DNA from: Gonium pectorale
Lineage: Eukaryota; Chlorophyta; Chlorophyceae; Chlamydomonadales; Volvocaceae
DNA length: 12,742 nucleotides
Reading direction: 5' to 3'
NCBI GenBank assembly: GCA_001584585.1
Contig: LSYV01000086.1
Coordinates: 90,032 to 102,773, forward strand
Made by a program: the position numbers and the translations under genes
Notes under the pieces: generated by a model
What the model was told of the DNA's origin: nothing
The model's input: only the letters and a program-made list of their open reading frames with translations
The model's database searches: none
In this document: piece by piece, positions 1 through 10,900 of the stretch
Position numbering within the stretch: position 1 is the stretch's first letter
Layout of the letters: each line of letters begins with the position of its first letter

Positions 1-27
1 ACGGGATTCGGACGCACACCTTCACGG

Positions 28-32
28 TTACA
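28..32 (-). terminator. Candidate TGTAA poly(A) signal of isocitrate lyase
   Basis: The minus strand reads TGTAA about 507 nt below the TGA stop at 539-541. Both the motif and the distance are typical for a green-algal 3' UTR. Confidence 0.6.
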
Positions 33-538
33 TGAGTGTTGTGTTGCCACAGCGCTCCAGAACATTCGACACGGCCCCCGGTGACGCTAGTGAACGTACA
101 TGTCGGTCGAGAAATACACTACAGGGGCCGCACGCCCGCACCGTGCGGGCGCCTGGTTTTCTCGGGATGCCCCAAATGGCATGCCCGCGCAGTACCGATG
201 ACCAAAGCGTGGCGTGTGTTTATTCCCGTGTAGCGGGTGGGCCCAACCCCAGACATCGCCGTTTCGTACGCCGAAACGCGCGCCGGCACCCCTATTCCGC
301 GCACGTTTCAGACAAATCAAGCAATATCATCCACCCAGCTTGAAGATTAACCAACCTGCAGTGCATAGTGCTTTCAAAACGTTGGCGTAATGTACGCCAA
401 AATGTACCGTCCGCAAGCTTGCCAGTAAGGAGGCCCCCGTTGACCTGGAAACCTCGAGCAAGCGCGCGGCGTACAACACGTCAACCCTCCCCATACAAGT
501 CCCCTCTCCAATTCTGTCTCGCTGCGCTCAGTCACGGC
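33..538 (-). other. 3' UTR of isocitrate lyase
   Basis: This non-coding stretch lies between the isocitrate lyase stop and the TGTAA signal. It contains a GC-rich inverted repeat at 133-151. The short open frames on either strand have no recognisable motif. Confidence 0.6.
133..151. repeat. GC-rich 9-bp inverted repeat in the isocitrate lyase 3' UTR
   Basis: The arms 133-141 and 143-151 are perfect reverse complements around one base. In RNA this would form a GC stem after losing the innermost pairs to the loop. It lies about 390 nt below the stop codon. No function is assigned. Confidence 0.6.
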
Positions 539-1110
539 TCAGTGCTTGAACTGCTCCTCCTCCGTGCTGCCCTTGAGCGCGCACACCGACGAGGTGCCTT
601 CGCTCACAACCTGGCTGACCAGGTCGAAGTAGCCCGTGCCCACAAACGTCTGATGCGTGACGGCGCGGTAGCCCAGCTTCTCCGCCGCAAACTCGCTCGA
701 CTGCAGCTCCGCGTACGCAGACATGCCTGGCGCGGGAGGTGGGACGAGGGGAAGGGGCGCGACGCGGAAGGAGCACGGTGAGGGAGGGGGCGGGGTAAGA
801 GGAGCCTCGAGCACTTCACAGGACCGGACGGCGTGCAATGTCCCCGCTTCAAATGTGCGCCGTAGGTCCAGGGTCTACCGCATTATGAATGGCACACCCT
901 TCAGAAACCCACTGATGCACAAGAAAACGAAAAACACCAGTCCCCATCCCGCGCCCGCGCCCTGCATGTCATTGTGTTTGGCCAGGAGCGCCAAGCAATA
1001 GCGCTCTTAGAACCGTCCCGTGGCAGCCCACACGCCTAGCTCCACTGCCCGTGCGCTCACCCCGCGTCGCGTAGTCCTTGGCCAGGCTGAACATGGAATA
1101 GTTGAGCGCG

Positions 1111-1148
<38 letters not shown>

Positions 1149-4100
1149 AAAGCCGCCCAGCGTGGCCTGCGCGCGGAGGAGGCGCCAGTCGGGAAGCGTT
1201 GAGCTGGATAGGACGTAGTGAGGCCGGAGGCGAGAGGCAAAAGACATGGGAGTAAGGATGCGCCGGCGGGGCGCGCTCCGCCGCGGGATGGTAGTGCCAA
1301 GCGAGCACACAGTGGCGCGTGCCGGCGGAGAGGCGCCCTCGGGCCTGGACGGGCGGGTTCGGGGTCCTGCTACACCGCGCACGCGCGACACCGTGCCGTA
1401 CGATCTCGTGCAATGTATACGGGACAGTAGTTCACATCCCCAGCCGCACCTGGAAGCGCGCGATGTCGTCGTCCGAGAGCTTCTTCTTCCAGTTGAACGA
1501 CGGCGAGCAGTTGTAGGCCAGCAGCTTGCCGGGGTACTGCGCGTGGATAGCGTCGGCGAACCTGCGGGCGACGGTTGGGTTGTACCGTATTGGTGGCTGG
1601 TGTGTAGATTAATGACAAGAACAAAGCGAGGACCGTGGCGACAGAGTATCTGAAGTGGATAAGCGCTGTGCGCCCGCGCGAACGGGTGGGTGGGTTGGGG
1701 TATAAAGGTGAGCGCACCCGTGTTCCCAGACGTTCCGCTGATCTGCAACGGATGTGGGGGCGCTAGGCAAGCACAGCGTCCCACCGTAATTCGGGGGACC
1801 GAGCGCCGCCGTTGTGTTGGCCGCCGTCGTGTTTTGGGTGACGGAGATACCGACATCGAGATGGCCGACCCGACTTACTTCTTGGCCTCCTCCATGTTGG
1901 GCTCCGAGGTCTCGAACCACACCATGTCCGCGTACGGCGCGTACGCCAGGCCGCGCGCAATGGCCGCGTCGATGCCGCCGCGCACGCCGTAGAAGCCCTC
2001 CGCGGTGCGCTCGCCTGCGGGCGGACAGCGGCGACGCGGGATGCTCACTACAAAGAGGAGGCGAGGTGAAGCGCCCGGAGCTGCTGGGCTCGCATCCGCC
2101 GCCCCCTACACCCCACGGCTGGGAGCACAGGCACTCGACGGGCAGAGCGGCGCGGTGAAGGCCTCGACTCGCCAGTCCGACCACCCATCATCCCACCATC
2201 GCAATCGCAATCGCAATCGCAATCGCAATACCACAACCCGTCCCGCTACTGCTGCAGCGCCACCCGCCCACGAACCCATTCCTCCGCTGCAGCCCGCCCG
2301 GCGCACACCGCCCGCCGCTCCCGCCCACCCACCCACTACATCCCGCCCTCATCGCCCGCCCACCCACCGGTCATGAACGCCTTGTCGCGCTCGTCGGCGT
2401 CGCTGGTGAGCAGGTAGGCGCCCAGCGCGTCCGTGCGCGCCACGATAATGGTGGGCACGTCCATCACGTCGGCCGCCAGCCGGGCCGCCTGCGCGCCCAG
2501 ATGGCGTGTGTGTGTGTGCACGCCTTCCGTTGTGCGACATGGTCACAACCTCAAGAGCCACGGTGAACAATGTTAGAGGGCACTTTCGGATGCAGTGTGC
2601 GGCGCCGCATACGGAACACTTCGGCACTGGGCGAGGGTAGGACGACATGCGCGGGTCGGGTTCTTCAGTCCACGCCCTCCACGCTGCTTATCGCCTTCCC
2701 GTCGCATGGAACACACGCTGCGACCGGCTTTGGACTCGGCAGACGCATCTCACGGTTCACGACTCGCTCGCCACTCGCCGACTGCCTCGCAAACTTGTAC
2801 TTGCCTGCAGCTTCTGCACGAACTCGCGGGTGGGCACCAGCACCTTGCCGCCCAGGTGGCCGCACTTCTTGGCAGACGCCAGCTGGTCCTGCGGTTAGTC
2901 GGTTGGGTAACGGTCGGCGCAGGGAGAGGGTGAGGTGACTCACTGCAGCATATGGCCGGAACGCACTCTGTTAGGGGACAGCCGCGTTTGCGGCATGCTG
3001 GTGTACCTTTACACGCCGGCAGCTGGTAGAAGCCGCTTTGTATCGAGTATCACACACTTGCAGGGAACAACGGACGCAGTTACAGGTTACAGGTTACACG
3101 TCCGTCAAAGTGGGGGGGGGGGGGCATGCACGAATTGCGCACAGACCCCGCACCTCGACAGGTTACATATTACAGGTACACGTCCGTCAAAGCCGGGGGG
3201 CCCATGGACGAATTGCGAATATTAGGTTGGGGGAGCGGGACCCCGCACCTCGAAGTGCACGCCGGCAGCGCCCGCCTCAATCAGGGCCTTCATCAGCTGT
3301 GGAAAGGGGACAGGAAAGCGATTCGAAGGTCAGCGGGGGCGCCGTACTCTGTTTTCTCATGCAACAGTTGACGAGATGAGCTCGCACTGGCAAACATATA
3401 CACGGCCTACGCTGCGGGTGCGGTGCTGTGCGACGCCGTGCCGAGTGAGACAGTGATTGTGGAGTTGTCCTGAACTAGCGGGAGGCGAGGAGAGCGGCCC
3501 CTGGCCCACGCCAACACGGCAGCACGGCAGCGTACCTCATAGGCGTTCAGATTCCCGCCGAAGCCCGCCTCGGCGTCCGCGACGATGGGCGCAAACCAGT
3601 GGATGTCGCTGCGGCCCTCAGAGTGCTGCATCTGGTCCATGCGCTGCGGGTGAGGACAGCGACAAGCGACATTCGTTGAATTCCAGGCACAGAGGTGAAG
3701 CACAGGGCGGCAAGCAGGTAGTCGCCACGCCCAGAAGCGCAAGCGGCGTGAGGTAGGAACACAAGTAGACAGGAGCGAGGGCGCGTTGTTCAAGCTGCGC
3801 CGCTGCGCTAAGGCGGTCGACCAGGGCTGAGGTCAGGTGACTGGCGTGGTGATATATCACGGCTGAATGTGTGACTGAGCTCTACCTTTTTACCTGGAAG
3901 GCGTTGTTGATGCGCGAGACGACGCGGGGCACCGAGTCGACTGGGTACAGGCTCTGGTCAGGGTATGTCTGCAATAGGGCACGGCGGGTAGGAAGGGCAA
4001 ACGTCAGGGACTTGCGCATGGGATGGAAAGTGAGTGATGGAGTCTAAGAGCTACTCTACCTGAAGGGCAGAGTTGGCGTCAGCGGCGACTTGCCACCCGG

Positions 4101-4518
4101 AGAGGTAGATTGCCTTCAGTCCGGCAGCCACCATCTCAACGGCTTGTCCACCTGTACAAAGGAGACACGTAATGTATGCCGTCATTTCAGCAGAAGAAGA
4201 GGATGGCTGACTGCCCAAAGATAACAAGAGCGAGAGAGTCCATCCCAGCGGCATGACGAATACATAGGCACGACCAACATTACTTTGGTGCCCAAATCAC
4301 CATCGTAAGGAGAAGGCACGATCAGCTTGCTTACCAGTCATAGCGCCCAAAGCAGGAATGTAGGGCTCCGTGTGCAGCAGCGACCAAAGGCGCTCGGCCC
4401 CCAACCGCGCCAGCGTGTACTCGATCTTAATGGAGCCGCGCAGGCGCTCGACATCCTGGCTGCTGTAAACGCGCTTGACTCCCTCCCAGCGCGCCGCGTC
4501 GGTTCCGTTGGAGGCCAT
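539..4518 (-). CDS. ICL1: Isocitrate lyase, bacterial-type short form, complete, 11 exons
   Basis: Cleaves isocitrate to glyoxylate and succinate, the first committed step of the glyoxylate cycle. Exons, in transcript order: 4335-4518, 4060-4151, 3894-3968, 3536-3643, 3249-3296, 2805-2888, 2368-2488, 1879-2014, 1450-1561, 1061-1166, 539-726 (stop TGA at 539-541). Together they are 1254 nt, 417 aa, and all phases join without a break. Visible family motifs: SGWQ (79-82), the metal-binding ADAEAGFGG (139-147), the signature KKCGH with catalytic Cys178 (176-180), ARTDA (214-218), NCSPSFNW (300-307), and a C-terminus STEEEQFKH. There is no roughly 100-residue insertion after KKCGH as in plant and fungal enzymes, so it is the bacterial-like form known from Chlamydomonas. 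There is no C-terminal SKL-like peroxisomal signal, which fits the cytosolic location reported for the Chlamydomonas enzyme. The start is the first ATG of an N-terminal exon that aligns with the family. All introns are GT-AG except the sixth, which is GC-AG. Expression is probably acetate-induced, by homology only. Confidence 0.96.
2199..2229. repeat. GCAATC hexamer tandem repeat in isocitrate lyase intron 7
   Basis: About five units of GCAATC run from 2201 to 2229 within the intron 2015-2367. A C-rich stretch on the plus strand follows. It is a simple microsatellite-like repeat. Confidence 0.9.
2803..2804 (-). other. GC donor of a GC-AG intron in isocitrate lyase
   Basis: Exon 6 ends CTGCAG and is followed by GCAAGT, the consensus for the minor GC-AG class. 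This join gives [12 protein letters not shown], as the family requires. The nearest GT (4 nt further on) would break the frame. Confidence 0.85.
3112..3124. repeat. Run of 13 G in isocitrate lyase intron 5
   Basis: An uninterrupted G13 on the plus strand (C13 in the transcript) lies within copy 1 of the tandem duplication. The matching place in copy 2 has only six G. Confidence 0.9.
3152..3153 (-). other. Duplicated (decoy) 5' splice site in isocitrate lyase intron 5
   Basis: The minus strand reads CGAG|GTGCGGGGTC both here and at the real exon 5 donor (GT at 3247-3248). Using this copy would add 95 nt, shift the frame and bring in TAA at 3222-3224. Confidence 0.6.
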
Positions 4519-4640
4519 TTGATAGTGTCGACGGAGTAAAACTGAGCGGGAGAGCTTGCAACGGGTTGGGACGGGCTAGATCAGAATCAGGGAAGGGTTG
4601 ATGAGAATGGGCGTGGGGAATCCTTTATGTCGCGGTGTCG
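4519..4640 (-). promoter_or_regulatory. 5' UTR and core promoter region of isocitrate lyase, with TATA-like element
   Basis: The minus strand has ATAAAG at 4623-4628, about 105-110 nt above the ATG at 4516-4518. A transcription start near 4595 would leave a pyrimidine-rich 5' UTR of about 75 nt. The ATG context is CAAATGG, with G at +4. The TATA match is weak and the start site is inferred. Confidence 0.35.
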
Positions 4641-7077
4641 AGGCGACCGTTGGACGAGGTGGTTATCAGACGTGGCGCGTGCTCAAGTCCACGCTGGAAC
4701 AAAGGTTCACCGTCAGCTCAATAGAAAAAGTTCCCTTGTTTTGATTCGACAGGTAAACTGCGCGAACATGCAGCCTGTCACCGCCTAAACCTCCAGTGAC
4801 ACGCTGACGCGCGTGTTCGGATTACGGGACACGATGTGCGGCATAAGCATAAAATGAAATCGTTTAAAATTTTACAGCTGAAGCTCCCAGTGGCGCGCTT
4901 TAGGGACTGCTGACTGAACGACAACTACTACCAGTATCTCCACCCCCTCGCGCTCGCAATGAAGGCATGATAGGATAGATATGAGGCAAGCAGGTTTTTG
5001 TACAGCTATAGTAAAATTTGCGGTTGAAAGTTCTTGCTCAACATGCATGTCTATTATAGCTCCTTCCCGCTCACTCCAATGATGGCAAGCAAAGAACAAA
5101 GAAACAACGGCAAGCGCCAAAGCTTTTACCCGGTGTCAGCAGCACAAGGGCGCAAGAAACAGAAAGCAGAAGGGGAAGCCACAGGGAGCACCATCCTTGT
5201 GTTGTGTCCTCAAGACCACCGGAAAAAAAAACTTCTTTGTGCACAGTTGCTTCTGAGACAATCTGTCGTGTCCAGGTCGTGTCAGCGTGCTCTCTGGGTT
5301 TATGCGTGAGATGCGTGCTTGTGCAGGCGTGTGCAGGAAGGTGCGGGTGCCCTGGGCAGAGAGCTTAGGGGCGGTCGCAGCGTGGGTCGCAGCTGCACCG
5401 ATCGTTAGCCCCAAAGGTCAACTTATACGTGCCTGCTGTCAATTCCTGCTGTCGTCTGCTTTGAATGTTTTGTCTCCCTCGCTCCCTGTCGCGGTCATGC
5501 TCCCTTAAGCCCCGCTCATGTTTCCTTGCGCGGGAAAGGTGGGCAGGCAGGGCCTCAGTCACCACAACAGCGAACCATGCATACCCATCTGACGTAGGTT
5601 TTGAGCAACGCGGAAACACGTTGGCTTGCAACTTCCTCTTGGGTGCGCAATGGTGCGCACCGGGCGACCGGGCTCACTGGGCTAAGGCCGGGAAACGTCG
5701 CATCTGGCTACCTAGGTGCGAAGACACGCGTCCACCGTCCGACCATTGAGCAGGCTCGCGCGGATTATCACGTTCCTCTGCGCAGGTGCGCGCGCACACC
5801 CAGGGCGTGGTAATCGCTGGCTGCCGATAGACAGGCTGCGCAGCCAGACATACCGTTGCACCTGGAATCCTCTTGCGCACGACGCCGCCCGTCTGCCCCG
5901 CGCAGCGTCCCTTCTGCCTCAAGAGATGCGTGCATGAGCATCGCCGCACGGGAAAATCCGAACCGCTCTATAGCGAATCCCCCACAGGCGACACACCACC
6001 ACAGTCGTGTGACGCAAGTGATTAATAGATGACCTCTTAACAGAATCCTAGCCTGACGAGTGAAATGTGTTCTCCGGTGCCTATCCCGGAGGTACGGCTA
6101 GGCAGGCATGGTATCAGGCTTCCAAATACCCGGCCCCCCTGCTCATCCGTTTCAGTTAGGTGCATGTTGATACCGTGGTTAGATTGTTAGGAATTAAGAG
6201 AGGGGAGACGCTGGGGGCAAAGGGTCTTGCTGCCCCTTTCCCCGCAGCTCCCCCTCACTTGGTGGGGGGTGCGGGAATCGGGGAGGCATGGTACCAGCTG
6301 GCTAGGGATGTAGTGCGGCTCTCAATGTTCCGTATACGTTACATGGCGCGTGAGTGCGAACAGCTAGTCAGCCCTCATGCAAGCTGCTGCATCCAGCAGG
6401 GACAACATCCGCGCAGACAGACAGTTTGCAGTCCTCATCGCGTTGCCGCAGCTGCGATTGCCCAATGGCAATGCCAGCCGCAGCTGGTCCACGCCACAGC
6501 TAGTAAACAGATGTGGAAAGCCGACGCCCGAACTCGCCGCAGCCTTGCCCGCACACAGCAGCACCAGAATGCATGCGGGAGGCCGCTTTCTTAAAACAGA
6601 GGCACGCCGCTTCAGTTCCTCTATCCACGACAGGCGCTCCAAATGCGGCCAACAGTACACATCGGCATTCAACACTGCACACACTGCAACTTCACCGTTG
6701 CAGGATAGGTTGCGCGGATCCCAAGGGTATGCCACGCTCCCGGCGTCCCGAGCGATTCGCCCCGCGCACAGTCCATTTATGCAAAAGTGACAAGTGTGGA
6801 GTCACACACGAGTCCGGTCGCAAACACCCTAACAAGTTATGAATCAGTCACCTAGCTTGCCACGGGGACAAGGGCAAACCTCTTAATGTAGCTTAGCCAA
6901 AGGCGGAGACTCGCGACGAGTGACAAGCCGACAGGCAGTAGGTCTGACAAACAATGCGGACGTAGGGTCCGACAGTTGCGCGGCGCGTTATTGTCAGAGG
7001 ACCAAGCTACCGGTCAACAACCTCGTGGTGCGGCACGCACGGCATAGCCCACGACCAGCAAAGAGTATCGTCGAACA
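4641..7077. other. Intergenic stretch without a recognisable gene
   Basis: This lies upstream of isocitrate lyase and downstream of the TmcB-like gene. It is less GC-rich than the exons, with an AT-rich block at about 4845-4880 that includes another minus-strand TGTAA at 4872-4876. The open frames are short (up to about 144 codons) on both strands. None shows a known motif, and none can be joined through good splice sites to a family I recognise. I saw no tRNA-like cloverleaf, long terminal repeats or transposase motifs. It may hold isocitrate lyase control elements, a non-coding RNA or a lineage-specific gene. Confidence 0.5.
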
Positions 7078-7082
7078 TTACA
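7078..7082 (-). terminator. Candidate TGTAA poly(A) signal of the TmcB-like gene
   Basis: The minus strand reads TGTAA here, the usual volvocine green-algal polyadenylation signal. It is the first one found below the stop codon at 7919. Confidence 0.45.
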
Positions 7083-7918
7083 CAGCCCATTAATGCATAC
7101 ACAAAGCGCACACATGCGTGCAGCACACATACAAAGGCATAGCTCAGCAAATGCATGCGACAAAACGGGACCACTCCACCGCGCCCGTCCGATGCCTCCG
7201 GCGCACGCCAAGCCAACGCGGCAGTTGGCGCTTGGCAGTTGACACAACCAACACACTCAAATGGTTGAGGGTACCATATATGAGTTCCTTTTTCAGATTT
7301 CGCGTGCCCGCCTGCACGCCGGCCGTCACGCCAGTATGCACGCCGGCCCGCGCAAATGCCGCATAGGACTAATTCCCTAGACAGAAGTTGAGGTTCGGCC
7401 CCCGCCGGGGCCCGCCACTCTAAGCCCACATACTCGCCTGCAAAGCAAAGCAGCAGCGGGGCGGGCAGGAGGTGCCCTGCAGGCGCCCATTCGGGTCGAC
7501 GCTGTGCCCCCCTCCCCCCACAACGCACCGGACCGCGCTGCCGGGCGCCCCCACCCCCGCCCACCCACCACGTGCATTCCTCGCATCAGCATAATGTTGG
7601 GCACGTACGCGGTGCGCCGCGGCCTCATCTTCCGCTGCGGTCCCCTCGGACCCACACCCAGGCTGCACCTCATGCAGCAACTCTGTCGCGCATGCCGGAC
7701 GCCACCCGCATGCAAAGGACAGATCCTCGTCGCGCTCATCATGCGCCGGCTCACCAGATTAGCGCCAGCAAGCTGTCCCTGGTGCTTCGAATGCCTCGGG
7801 TACAACCCTTTCCGTGTATGGCACAGGCGCCTTCTTCTCGCACTGTTTCAGACCTACGCCGCCCCCATCACCTCGTCTACAGCCGGAAACGGCTAATGGA
7901 AGCACGCCGACTCATGAC
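7078..7918 (-). other. Probable 3' UTR of the TmcB-like gene
   Basis: This lies between the TAA at 7919-7921 and the first TGTAA downstream on the minus strand (7078-7082). About 840 nt is long but within the range seen in volvocine algae. The minus-strand open frames here (for example 7007-7564 and 7377-7805) are rich in Gly, Arg and Ala with no recognisable motif, and are probably chance frames in GC-rich DNA. A short TGCACGCCGGCC motif occurs twice near 7313-7349. Confidence 0.45.
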
Positions 7919-7953
7919 TTAGGCCACGGACTTGTAGTCGAACGACTGACGGC
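7919..7953 (-). CDS. Terminal exon of the TmcB-like gene (35 nt), provisional
   Basis: A pyrimidine-rich tract and CAG acceptor (7954-7956) precede a short exon that continues the frame and encodes RQSFDYKSVA and then TAA. It echoes the RQS motif of the previous exon. Further exons downstream cannot be excluded, because minus-strand reading frames also run through 7400-7800, but none of them shows a family motif. Confidence 0.55.
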
Positions 7954-10900
7954 CTGAGGTTGGGAGGTGGACAGGGAAGTTCAGGCAAATTCGACAAGCT
8001 GCGAAACGCTGCTTGCGAAATTTGGGTCTTGCGCGCTTGCCATGCGCCCCCGTGACATGACGCTACCCGTGCGTGAGACCGGCAGCTGGCCGCACCGCGG
8101 CGGGATGTGCATCCGAATGCTGCTAGCCAGGGCGACTCACTGCTGTAGCTGAGGTGAGACGGACGCGCAGCCCGAGCGCATAGCATTTGCCGGGAGGTCA
8201 GGCTGCGTACGGCGCAGCATGCGGCATACCACGAGGCCACCATGCGTGACGTGCCGGCGTGCCCGCTCACCTGGCCGCCCGAATCCGCCCCCGCCGCCCG
8301 ACTCGTCAACACTCTGGCGGGCTGCAGGGGGACACGGGGCGACGGAGGGCACGCATATGCATCTCAGCGTCGCATCGGGGCCTACGATACTCATGTTGGA
8401 GCAGGAGGAAAGATAGGGAAACGCGCCAGCAGCGGGCTGGACTGGGCACGTGGCGGAAACGATCGGTGTTGTGGACGCTACCGTTTCAAGGAGGTGGACC
8501 CGGCCGGGCATCTGCAGGAATGACGGAACGTGCGCCAGTATTCAAGCCGGGAGTGGGGGTGGCGTGCGTGCATAGACTGCCCGTCACCACCTCCTACCGC
8601 AGCCCCAATCCACACCCCTGGCCACTTACGGATCTTCATGGTCATCGCACCACCCCCGCCGAACGCGGTGCCGCCTCCTCCTCCGCCGCCGCCCATCGCC
8701 TTCATCGTCGCGTTGCCGAAGCCCCCAAACGCGCTTCCTCCTCCGCCAGCTCCCCCGCCTCCTCCTCCGCTAGCTGCCCCGCCTACAGCTCCCCCGCCCG
8801 CGCCGAGCGGGACCTTCTTGCCGAACAGACTCGCGGTGATGTGCGGGTGCGGCACGGGCGCCCCCTGCTCGCCCAGTATGACCGCCATCACCAGGTGCTC
8901 GCAGTCGACCTCGCCCGGCAGCTGGCTGAGCAGCTCGGCGATGCGGCGCATCTCACTGCGCGTGCGGCGCATGAGCGGGCGCAGCTGCATCACCAGGAAG
9001 CCCAGGCCCCAGGCCCAGGCTACGCAGAACATGACGATCTGCTGGATCACCACACCCCTGGGGGAGGGGAGAGAGGCGGGACGGGAGAGGAGCGGCGTCG
9101 GCAGGGCTGGGGTGGGGGGGAAGCGGCCGAGTGCGACGGGGTTTGGAGGAGCCGTGCGCGCAGGATATGAGGACACGTTGATGGGAGGCTTGCGCGGCAT
9201 GCAGTGAATGATTGCGTGGTGCTGGCGCCGAAACGGGAACAAAGGCCCCTACTGGCACTCACTGGTAGGCTCCATGCACCTGGTCCTGGAAGAGAGAGCT
9301 CATCAGAGACTGCGGGCAGGGACGGGCATGTTGCGACACGTTGGCCGTTGTGTGTGTGTGTGAGGGGCAGCAAGACACACACACACACACACACACACAC
9401 AAGGCGACCAGGGGCGGAGGACAGCCTCCGACGGAGGGTGGCCCCACGAGGACTGGCCGCGCCGCAGTGCCTGCAGGCATGGCGCCCCCTAGGCTTGGTG
9501 GCACGCGGCAGACGGAGCCGCCCCGCCCCGGGCCCTCACGCACCATGCCCCCGTCCACGTCGGTGCCCCCGAGCTCCCACACGGTTCTGAACTCGGTGCT
9601 GTTCATGTCTGACGTTTCGAGCGGCTGCACCACCAGCGCCTCCACAGCCTTGAACGTCGACTGCATCAGCACGTTGAGTCCGTTGCGGCTGACCTGCACA
9701 GGCATGGAGCCGGGGAACCGGGGCCGGCCGGTGGCAAGGTTACACAGGTTGTGGGCGGCGGCGCATGGGGCGGAACAGACGTGAATGCCAAGGATGGGCA
9801 GGGGCTCGGTAGGAGCCCGTGGGAGGTGCCTGAACTGGACGCGTGTGCAGTGCATGCCCTTCGCACGGCGGTACGGCAATCAACTGTCTTACGCACCTCG
9901 TACAGCTCGCTGCTGGCCGGCTGGCATTCGCTTTGGTTGGCGCACAGGCATTCGTGGGTGTCGAACAGCAGCGCGGACGGCCCGTCGAAGTTGCCAAACA
10001 CGACGCCCGTCTTGGCCAGTATGAAGTGCGTCTGCTCGCTGTTAGACGGGGCAGCCTGGGCCATGGGGATGGCGCACCCCGGGTGAGGGGCAGGTGGATA
10101 CGGGGCCACGGCGAGGGTATGCGGAGACGTGTGATTGCGGTGCGGTGATTAGGATTAACGCAGAGTGCTGCAATGGTTGACCTCGAGAGGCACAGCCATA
10201 CCGCGCAGCTATGTTCGTACAACGCTGCACATGTCGTACCTGGTTGCCGTACAGCATGACCGAGTACTCGTTGACGAGGTCGCGCAGCTCCGCAGCCAGG
10301 GTGCTCTTAAAGTACGCGCGCGACTCCAGATTCGCGGCCGCGGCCGACTCCTGTTCGTGGCACGCGATAGGGGGCAACGGGGCAGCGGATGAGGGGCGGA
10401 TAGGGCTCTTCTGAGCTCAGCGCCCGACGCAAGTATCAGGGCGTGGGGCGGCTGTCGCGACCGTATCGCTCAGTTGGCAGCCACAAACGGCAGCTCGGAC
10501 GAAGGCGGCCTCGGCAGCCGACAATGCTAGTGAACCTGTCTCGCCCCGTCAACGATGGTGCACATTGAGCACACGCCCTTCGTGTAGGCCCCCCCTCTCA
10601 CCAGCACATAGTAGACCACTCGGTGGATGCGTCTGTGTGGGTACGGGGCACCATGGGGCCAGAATGCGCAGTGTGAGCGCCGAAAAGCGGGCGGGAGGAG
10701 TGTCCCTGTACAGCCCAAGAACCCACCTGCTCATCTGGCTTAGAGCGCTCCATCACATGGTCATTTCTATTCCACGTCCACAATGCCAGGGTCGCTGGAA
10801 AAGCCCGAACCCGCACATACCTCGGAAAAGAGCCGAACCCGAGAGCAACACCACCCGCCCACGAACCCACTCACATGAGCACCGCGTTCACGACGTTCAG

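Larger units (their letters stand above)
3082..3252. repeat. Imperfect tandem duplication across the isocitrate lyase exon 5 donor site
   Basis: Copy 1 (3082-3157) and copy 2 (3158-3252) share ACAGGTTAC, CACGTCCGTCAAAG, GACGAATTGCG or CACGAATTGCG, and CCCCGCACCTCG, in the same order. Copy 2 is longer by about 19 nt, mainly an insertion at about 3218-3238. Copy 2 ends in the last bases of exon 5, so copy 1 carries a second copy of the 5' splice site. Confidence 0.85.

Noticed and set aside
969..1856. 295-codon minus-strand open frame
   Set aside because: It reads through isocitrate lyase introns. Only the stretch at 1061-1166 is a real exon in that frame.
2199..2229. Possible CRISPR-like or regulatory repeat
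   Set aside because: The units are contiguous hexamers with no spacers, so this is a microsatellite in an intron.
5643..5660. Repeated GTGCGCA near 5643-5660 as a regulatory palindrome
   Set aside because: The motif is a short self-complementary GC word repeated by chance, with no promoter or gene next to it.
7007..7805. Minus-strand open frames below the membrane-protein gene as a third gene
   Set aside because: There is no recognisable motif and the composition is biased. They lie in the expected 3' UTR, between the stop and the first TGTAA. A further downstream exon is not excluded.
8259..9207. Two long plus-strand open frames with Pro- and Ala-rich protein
   Set aside because: They are antisense to the Gly-rich tail and the conserved LLSQLP exon on the minus strand, so the proline runs are just the complement of the glycine codons.
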